From NCBI RefSeq assembly GCF_004119445.1, contig NZ_QICI01000050.1:62001-126000 (forward strand): DNA of 64,000 bases, read 5' to 3'. Numbering within the stretch: the stretch's first letter is position 1; every line of letters begins with the position of its first letter. The DNA comes from Chryseobacterium sp. CH21 (GTDB taxonomy: Bacteria; Bacteroidota; Bacteroidia; Flavobacteriales; Weeksellaceae). The position numbers and the translations under genes were made by a program. This document shows, piece by piece, positions 57,561-64,000 of this stretch. The notes under the pieces were generated by a model. The model had not been told where the DNA came from, ran no database searches, and saw only the letters and a program-made list of their open reading frames with translations.

Positions 57561-58787
57561 ATGTTTTCAATTATACAAAACGTAAAAAACCGAAATATTA
57601 TCGGACAAATAAACTCTGTAGCTGGGTTTGTTGAACATCTTAAAGATGCAAAAAGGGTAGAAGTCTCCCAAATATTAAAATTACGAGAAATAGATAAAAA
57701 AAGTAAAGAATATCAGGCAATAAAAATAATATTACCCTCAATTTGTTTTAATTACACTTTTAAGAATAACTACGTTAATTCTGAAAATGCAGATGAATCA
57801 ACGGGATTTTTGTATTTTGATATAGACGGAGAAAAAGACTTTAACTATGATACAACTTATATCACAGCATTATGGAAAAGTGTTGGAGGAAATGGTTTTG
57901 GGTTATTAGTAAAAGTAAGAAACCTTGTAAAGGAGAATTTCAAGGAAAGCTATGAGCATATAGTAGATATATTGGGTATCCCTTATGATAAATCATGCAA
58001 TGATTGTAGTCGTGTGAACATTATCAGTTTTGATACAGAAGCACACTACAATGAAAATGCTGTTGAAATTGATTTATCAGAATTCAATACAACTATTATA
58101 CATGCTGTTAAAAAACTCCCCCATTTTAATAGTAATAAAAATAAAAATTTAGGTTACTCTCTCAATGGGGGTAATATTAGATTTAATAATTTATCTGACA
58201 TATTGGAAGAAAAAGATTTTGAATTTAATAAAGATGGATATTATGATTTTGGAAAAGAAAAAGTGGAATATTGTAAATGTTTTGTCCCACGTAAAATTGT
58301 TCCTGAAGGATTAAGGAATCAGCGAGTAAGTTCTTACGCTTATTGTCTTATTTCAATTAATCCTGATGCAAGGTTTACTAACTTTAAACGTTATTTACAA
58401 AAATATAACTCTAAATCTTGTAATCCACCTCTTGAATGGGAAGAAATAGACGAAATAGCTACTAAAATCTATAATCAGAGAGGAAATGTCGAACCGAGAA
58501 ATAATGCTAAAAGAAGAGTTATATATAGTGATGAAATAAAAACTTTATCTGAAAAACAAAAGATTAACGGTAGGGTTTTAGGAAATGATAGGTCTGAAAA
58601 AACCGTCAAAGAACTAATAGATTGTGTAATGAATTGGGATTATGAAAAGCATCCAAAAATCACTCAAAAATCATTAATAGAGGTATCGGACAAAAATAAA
58701 AAAACAGTTGAAAAATACTACCGTAACGTCCTTAATACAGCCAAAAGATTAAAGGCTGATAGCTTAAAAAATAAAGTAGGAGAATAA
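57561..58787 (+). CDS. VirE-N / primase-like replication protein (BT4734 type)
   Basis: 408 aa. The N-terminal about 175 residues match the BT4734/VirE N-terminal family: STGFLYFDIDGEKDF supplies an acidic DxDG metal motif, followed by GGNGFGLLVKV (the family's GxGxGxxhhh motif) and SRVNIISFD. At about 250-310 there is a primase-C-terminal-like helical segment (VPEGLRNQRVSSYAYCLIS ... PPLEWEEIDEIATKIYN). Such proteins initiate replication of integrative elements and plasmids in Bacteroidetes. No helicase domain is attached. Ends in a terminator. Confidence 0.8.
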   Translation: MFSIIQNVKNRNIIGQINSVAGFVEHLKDAKRVEVSQILKLREIDKKSKEYQAIKIILPSICFNYTFKNNYVNSENADESTGFLYFDIDGEKDFNYDTTYITALWKSVGGNGFGLLVKVRNLVKENFKESYEHIVDILGIPYDKSCNDCSRVNIISFDTEAHYNENAVEIDLSEFNTTIIHAVKKLPHFNSNKNKNLGYSLNGGNIRFNNLSDILEEKDFEFNKDGYYDFGKEKVEYCKCFVPRKIVPEGLRNQRVSSYAYCLISINPDARFTNFKRYLQKYNSKSCNPPLEWEEIDEIATKIYNQRGNVEPRNNAKRRVIYSDEIKTLSEKQKINGRVLGNDRSEKTVKELIDCVMNWDYEKHPKITQKSLIEVSDKNKKTVEKYYRNVLNTAKRLKADSLKNKVGE

Positions 58788-58805
58788 TATTCTTCTACTT
58801 TATTG
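58773..58805 (+). terminator. Terminator overlapping the end of the primase-like gene
   Basis: 13-bp stem AAAGTAGGAGAAT (58773-58785) / ATTCTTCTACTTT (58789-58801), one G-U pair, loop AAT, T-rich afterwards; the stop codon lies in the loop region. Confidence 0.75.
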
Positions 58806-59097
58806 TGTTTAATTTTTATAAATAATTAGATTTAAATAAGCTATTTATAAGAATTTTTTGCTGAGATATTTTAGAATATTAAGTACAGTGAAAATACTGA
58901 ATGAATATTCATGTTTTTTATTTATTATTACAAAAAGATGTGAGGAGCAATTTATTTTAAGTAGATTTCTAACTATGATTCAAATGAAATTCTTTTTAAG
59001 AATTCACAAATGGAAATTTAAATCCTATTAAAAATATTTCAAATGGATGAATCTCAATATTTACTTACAAATAATTAATAAAAATTAGGGAACTTTA
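58806..59097. other. Gene-free AT-rich region upstream of the AEP-RT gene
   Basis: About 290 bases with no open frame of note between a terminator and the AEP-RT promoter. A small hairpin ATTCTTTTTAAGAAT lies at about 58990-59004. Since several defence reverse transcriptases use a non-coding RNA encoded beside them, this stretch is a place to look, but I see no strong fold or promoter that proves one. Confidence 0.35.
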
Positions 59098-59105
59098 TAT
59101 CTTTG
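59098..59105 (+). promoter_or_regulatory. -7 promoter box of the AEP-RT gene
   Basis: TATCTTTG matches TAnnTTTG; the ATG at 59126 is 20 bases past it. The -33 element is not clear. It indicates that the giant gene is transcribed on its own. Confidence 0.65.
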
Positions 59106-59125
59106 GAGAAAGAAATAATTAGTGT

Positions 59126-62100
59126 ATGAATATTGATGATCTTTATAAAAAAATCTCAGATAAATTATTCAATATTTTTTATGTTGATTCTCATAAATAT
59201 GGGATACAACAGGATAATGGTAGCTATAAGTTAATTAAGCAAAAAATTTCACCAGTAACGGTTGAAGATATGCTGAAACATCAGAAAAGCTTACTAACAT
59301 ATCAAGAATTACATATTGTTGATAATGCTTTTATTAAATGGATATGTATTGATCTTGACATTATTAAATCAGAAATTGATACAAATGAAGTTAATAGTGA
59401 AAATTTAAGAGCTGTAAAAAAAACCACAGATTTATTATCAGATTATCTTGATAGCATAAATATTCCACATTTGGTAGAATTTTCTGGAAGAAGAGGATTT
59501 CATATTTGGATTGTATTTGAACGAAATATTACTAAAGAAGAAGGCTATAATCTTATTAACTATATTTATAAAAATACAAGAGATAAATTTGAGAAAAATA
59601 TCACAGCTGATCTATTTCCTAAAACTCCATATGTAAACAAAAGATCTAAAGGTATAGGTTACGGAGTTAAACTTCCATTATCTCAGAATAAGGTCAGTAA
59701 TAAATTATCTTTTTTCTTGAAAAAAATGAATCTTTTGAATTTGAACAAGATAAATGGCTGAAAAGTCCTAATATGGCCTTTCTTAAAAAACAGTTTGAAA
59801 TATTATCAAATTTTAAACCAATCTCTTATAAGTTAGTTTCACAATATATTAATGAATATGCCGATACTTATAGGAATTCAATTTCATATATCAAAAATAG
59901 AAGAATAACTTCTCATTTAACAAATCAAATAGATTTAGATTCTGTAATGAATTCTCTAAAAAAATGTGATAACTTAAATGAAATCCTTGATAATTATGAA
60001 CAAGGATTAAGTAATAAAGAAAGAAGTATTCTTGTTGGACTTTTAGGACAGCTTAAAACTAAAGATAATGATAATTTTGGAAGAGATCTATTGATAGAAA
60101 TATTTTCTAAAATTAAAGATTTTAACGAAGAGATTACATTAAAAAAAATAGATACATTAAAGTATCTTAAGCCAATTAGTTGTAAAAGTTTAGGAAAATG
60201 TACGGTTTGTAAAGAATGTTCTATTGTTTCACCTATCGAATTAATAGAAGGGGTTAAGTTTGAAAAATTACCTGACTACCATATTCAAAATATTGATGAA
60301 TATGTTTTTGATAAAATAAAAAATCATTATATCAGTATTCTTTAAAAAATGATGAAGTACCCTTATTTAATCAATTAAAAATTATACAAAATATAAACTT
60401 TGAAAATATTAAGGAATTTGTTTCATGCATATATAATGGGAATTTTAGTTTTGAAAATAGAGAAAGTTTTAGTTTTGATAGAAATGAGACAACAAAAATA
60501 AGAAGACTTTATAATATTGATCCTCTTGATAATTTTGTATCAATTTATTTCACATTTATTTTAAATTCAATTTTTTTCAGTGAAATTTCAGGTAATTCAT
60601 ATGGATATGAATTTTCAAGTAGTTTCTATAAAAATAATATTTTTAATAATTGGTTTATAAACTGGGCAAAGTATACACGGAAAATTGAAACTATTCTTTT
60701 TAACTCTGAATATGAAGATTATTTCCTAATAAAACTTGATATAAAAAACTTTTATGATAAAATTAATCTTAATAGATTAAAGATTAGACTTTTCGAAGAA
60801 GCTCCTACATCAATTAAAGAAAAATTATCAGAATTATCAGAACAAGATATAATTAAGTATAAAAATATTTTAGATTACTTAATTGATTTGTCGAAGACTA
60901 CAACAGGAGATGATTTAAAAGGATTGCCTCAAGGGCCAGCTTATGCGAGATACTTAGCTGAACTTTATTTAATTGGATTAGACGGACTAATTGAAAATAG
61001 ATTTATTCAGGATCAAAAACGAGAATATTATAATCGATTTGTAGATGACATATTCATATTTGTAGAATCGGAGGAAAGAGCAAATAATCTTTTTTCAAAA
61101 ATTAAAGACTGGTTAGTAATTAATGATTTAGAATTTAATACTCAAAAGACAAAAATTATTAATGTTAAAAAATATGCTGAATCGGGTGAGTACAATAAAT
61201 TCAAAGACAATATTAAATATGATATAAACTTTGCTAACAAAAATAAATCTGTTTTACCAGAAAGTGATGTTCAAGAAGCATTATTTAAATTAGAAAACCT
61301 AACGGAAGAGTTTAAGTTTGGACTAAAAGATAATCTTCGATTTTTCTATAGTAATTTTAAAGATGATAAAAGATTAGATTTTCTAAAAAAAAGTTTAGCA
61401 AAAAAATTACCATTTACAAATGATGGTAGAGGTACTTTGTATTTTATTTTTTATAATAATCTTATTTCAAATTTTCCTAACGAATTTTGGAATTTAAAAC
61501 AAGACGTAGACAAAATACAGGGACTGTCATTGACTCACTTTCTTAATACAATTTTATTAAACGAAGATATCATAAAGTATAATAAAGAAAATATTAATGA
61601 TATTATCGAAAAGGTGCATTTAAGAAGTAATCTTTCAGATGCAGATCAATTATTAGTAATTTCATTAGCATTAAAAACAAATAACCAAGTCAAACTAAAC
61701 TTTTCAGAGAAAATTATGTATTCAGCAATCAAAGTTCCAGATTTTGAATTGTCAATTGAGAATTGGGACTTACAAAACCGAGCATTACAAGATAAAACAG
61801 AATCAATTTCTTTTTTAAAAGAACTTAATAGAATTATAAATGAAAATACTTATACGAAGGAATTCTTAAATGAACTTGCAACATATTCATTTAGTCGTTT
61901 CTCTTTATGGGAGGAAAAACAAGAAACATCATTTTTAAAAGATGAAAGCACTTTAAAGTTATATTATCAAGCATTGTGCTTTTTAACTCTTTTTGAAATA
62001 TCACCTAAAAATGCAGTCATTATCGAGTCTTGGAGATTATTATTGAATAAATCTCAAGAGTTTGGAGATATATCAAATAAACATCATCAATTTTTATGGA

Positions 62101-64000
62101 TCAGTAAATTAGAAAATTTTAAATACGAGGATTTTTCTAATAATATGTATACTTTAATTCTATCTGATAAATCAGGGACTGATCTTAGTGAAATTAGTTG
62201 TAAAAATGAATTTTTGAAGCAGTATAGAAATTTAGTTATCATGTTATTGTTTTCAAAAGATGAAATAAACCATTATTCTAGATTTAATGACGATATATTA
62301 GTAAATATTAAAGAGGAATCTCTTTTCATAAAATGGATAAAAAAACCAGGAGCAAGTTTATATCCAGAGTTTGACGGTATTGGACTTAAAAATATAGGTC
62401 TTAATGGAATTATTGTTCTTAAAGACGCTGAAAAAGTATTCATTAAAGATATTAACTCTAGCATTAACTTTAAAAAGTATGGTTATCTTAATATAGAATT
62501 AGAGAATGGAAATACGGAAGAATTAGAATATTCTATACCCAATGAAAGGCTATCTTCAATATTGGAAGTTAAAGATTTGAAAGATTTTATAATTAAAATA
62601 AGTGATTTAATAGAAATCCACAAGTCTTTTTCCAAAGATCACTCTACAAAATTTCCTGTTTTTTACAAACCTTTTAATAGTTATAATTCATTACCTATTG
62701 TTCCTTATTATTCTGATCAGAATGAAGTTATAGATTATAATGGCAATGTGATTAAAATTGAAAAGTCAAGTTATTGGGAGACAATAAAAGAATTAATTAA
62801 AAATATCGATAATAATGAAAATATTAAATTGTCATCAGAAGAATCAATATTTAACTTTAATATAACCGAACTTGATAAGAGATTTTTTCCTAAGTTAGGT
62901 TCTTCAATAATTTCAAGAGAAGAAGATAAATTAAATTTTATTGAAGAGTTTAGAGAAAATATTAATTTAGAAAATTTTTCAATTTTTGAATATCAATATT
63001 CTTGGTCAAAAACTGTTTTTAAGCAATGTGAAAAATTAGGCACAGATGTTAGTACTTTAATTAGTTATTTAGATGTTCATTTTAAACATTTTGAAGAAGA
63101 TGATAGAATGGACTTGTTTTTCTCAATTGATGATAGCTTTAAAATTAATGACTCTAATCTGCAGGATTTTTATTTGACGATTACTACTTCAGTAAATATC
63201 TTTCAGAACCAAGTGCAAATTAAAGATATTAATTTTGAAGACGTTTTTGCTAATGATTATTTAAATGAGATAGAAATTGATGGGACTAATAAGAAGATAA
63301 ATTTAGCAGATTTAAAAAAAATAAATATTACAGTAGATAATCCTCGTGATATTTTTACGAATGAACCTGTCTATAAATTAAATATAGAAGGTGAGATTAA
63401 AGAATTTAACGAGATTTATTTTTTTAATCATGTATCAAAAAAATTTCATTTAAGAGATATAAATGATTTGAAGGGGTTGATAAGAAGTAATGGGGGAAAC
63501 TTTATCTTAATTGACAATGAAGATATTTTTATTTATACTTTAGAAAATGAGCTTTTAAAATGTTTTAATAGAATACAAAAGAGAAAAGATTTATACGATA
63601 AAATTTTCAACACAGTTGATGTTTCCAGTCAAACAATCAATATTGAGATTTTGAAACCCCTTTATCCTAATAATAAAAATTATAATTCTATAAAACATAC
63701 ATACGATAATTTCACTACAAGGATAAGTTTATTACAAAAACTTAAATCACATTACAAAATTACGACTGATATAGAAAGTAGAATTATCAACTGGCTGTCA
63801 AATCTAAATGAGCAAAGTATAGAAGGGAGTGATTTGCAGGTATTTATGCAGCAAAAAGGTTTTGGGGTCCCTGATCTCCATAAAAGTATCCTTATGGTCC
63901 TTGATAAACATCTATTTATTTCCGATGATAGGATTACTTTTATAAAAGAAAAGGTCGAAGAGCTCCTATCTGAAAATGAAAATGAGGATACAATTATCCT
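59126..64000 (+). CDS. Giant archaeo-eukaryotic primase-reverse transcriptase fusion, partial (runs off the window; frameshifted in this assembly)
   Basis: At least 1625 codons without a true stop at the window end. AEP domain, residues 1-~300: catalytic ICIDLDI (DxD) near residue 74, EFSGRRGFHIWIVF near 115-128 (His of motif II), GVKLPLS near 185. Four cysteines in SCKSLGKCTVCKEC near 355-370. Reverse transcriptase about 460-720: YGYEFSSSFY and NNWFINW, motif A LIKLDIKNFYDKIN (~537), GLPQGPAYARYLAELYL (~600), catalytic RFVDDIFIFVE (~640), LNxxKT-like FNTQKTKII. The remaining 900 residues are unrecognised. Two one-base losses split it: A7 at 59720-59726 (restores LKKNESFEFEQDKWLKSPN) and A6 at 60318-60323 (restores DKIKKSLYQYSLKNDEVPLF). 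No maturase or intron parts. I recall AEP-fused RTs in the 'unknown group' defence RTs (UG10/DRT7); anti-phage defence is likely but unproven. Confidence 0.88.

Larger units (their letters stand above)
55686..64000. mobile_element. Integrated genomic island at a tRNA-Phe-derived site (left part; continues past the window)
   Basis: Begins at the 54-bp duplicate of the tRNA-Phe 3' end. Gene content is typical of Bacteroidetes integrative elements: protein with an RteC-like C-terminus, excisionase-like HTH, VirE-N/primase protein, then a giant AEP-RT cargo gene. The coding DNA is visibly more A+T-rich than the rest of the window. No integrase or relaxase is seen; they would have to lie beyond 64000 or be lost. 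Confidence 0.7.

Noticed and set aside
59700..60350. Programmed ribosomal frameshifting in the AEP-RT gene
   Set aside because: A7 and A6 runs could be slippery, but the same type of one-base loss splits nine unrelated genes in the window, so an error is the simpler reading.
60345..64000. Group II intron or retron around the reverse transcriptase
   Set aside because: No maturase/X domain, no intron domain V-like hairpin and no msr-msd-like inverted repeats are visible. The RT frame is continuous with an upstream primase domain, which neither class has.

Overview
The window is a chromosomal segment of a low-GC flavobacterium, most likely Chryseobacterium or a close relative. Evidence: SusC/SusD pairs, TonB-dependent receptors with carboxypeptidase-regulatory-like N-termini, a type IX secretion-type tail, lack of Shine-Dalgarno sites, and promoters of the Bacteroidetes type (TAnnTTTG at -7, often TTG/TTTG about 17-23 bases upstream). 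About 45.5 kb is ordinary core genome; the right end is accessory DNA.

Layout. 0.3-6.6 kb: beta-helix lipoprotein, TonB receptor and a PhoB/PhoR-like two-component pair. 6.7-16.3 kb: housekeeping genes (pRiA4b ORF-3-like protein, GH13 amylase lipoprotein, GreA-like protein, thymidylate synthase, polytopic membrane protein, M1 aminopeptidase, HMG-CoA synthase family). 16.9-21.4 kb: SusC/SusD pair. 21.5-25.9 kb: AraC regulator, aldehyde dehydrogenase, Zn alcohol dehydrogenase and DUF779, a small aldehyde/alcohol module. 25.9-35.2 kb: dicarboxylate symporter, CbpA/CbpM chaperone pair, cysteine synthase, FtsX-like permease, NamZ-type muramidase, thioredoxin-like protein. 35.5-45.3 kb: a LytS-type kinase, a secreted zinc metalloprotease, SusC, SusD and a LytTR regulator, which look like one functional block. 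45.5 kb: tRNA-Phe. 46.0-53.7 kb: an RHS/SpvB effector operon with a C-terminal HExxH domain and a coupled secreted partner. 54.1-55.4 kb: DUF3472 lipoprotein.

From 55.69 kb a 54-bp exact copy of the tRNA-Phe 3' end plus its terminator marks the edge of a mobile island. It carries a first gene with an RteC-like C-terminus, an excisionase-like HTH protein, a VirE-N/primase-like replication protein and, running off the window, a giant AT-rich gene. That gene reads as an archaeo-eukaryotic primase (AEP) domain, a four-cysteine cluster, an Abi/UG-type reverse transcriptase and more than 900 further residues of no recognised family. This primase-reverse transcriptase fusion is the candidate for a novel or little-described system, probably anti-phage defence.

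An important caveat: ten genes are split by single-base frameshifts, nearly all explained by one missing base in an A/T run, and restoring those bases makes each gene length divisible by three. I therefore treat them as sequencing or assembly errors and report the genes whole.
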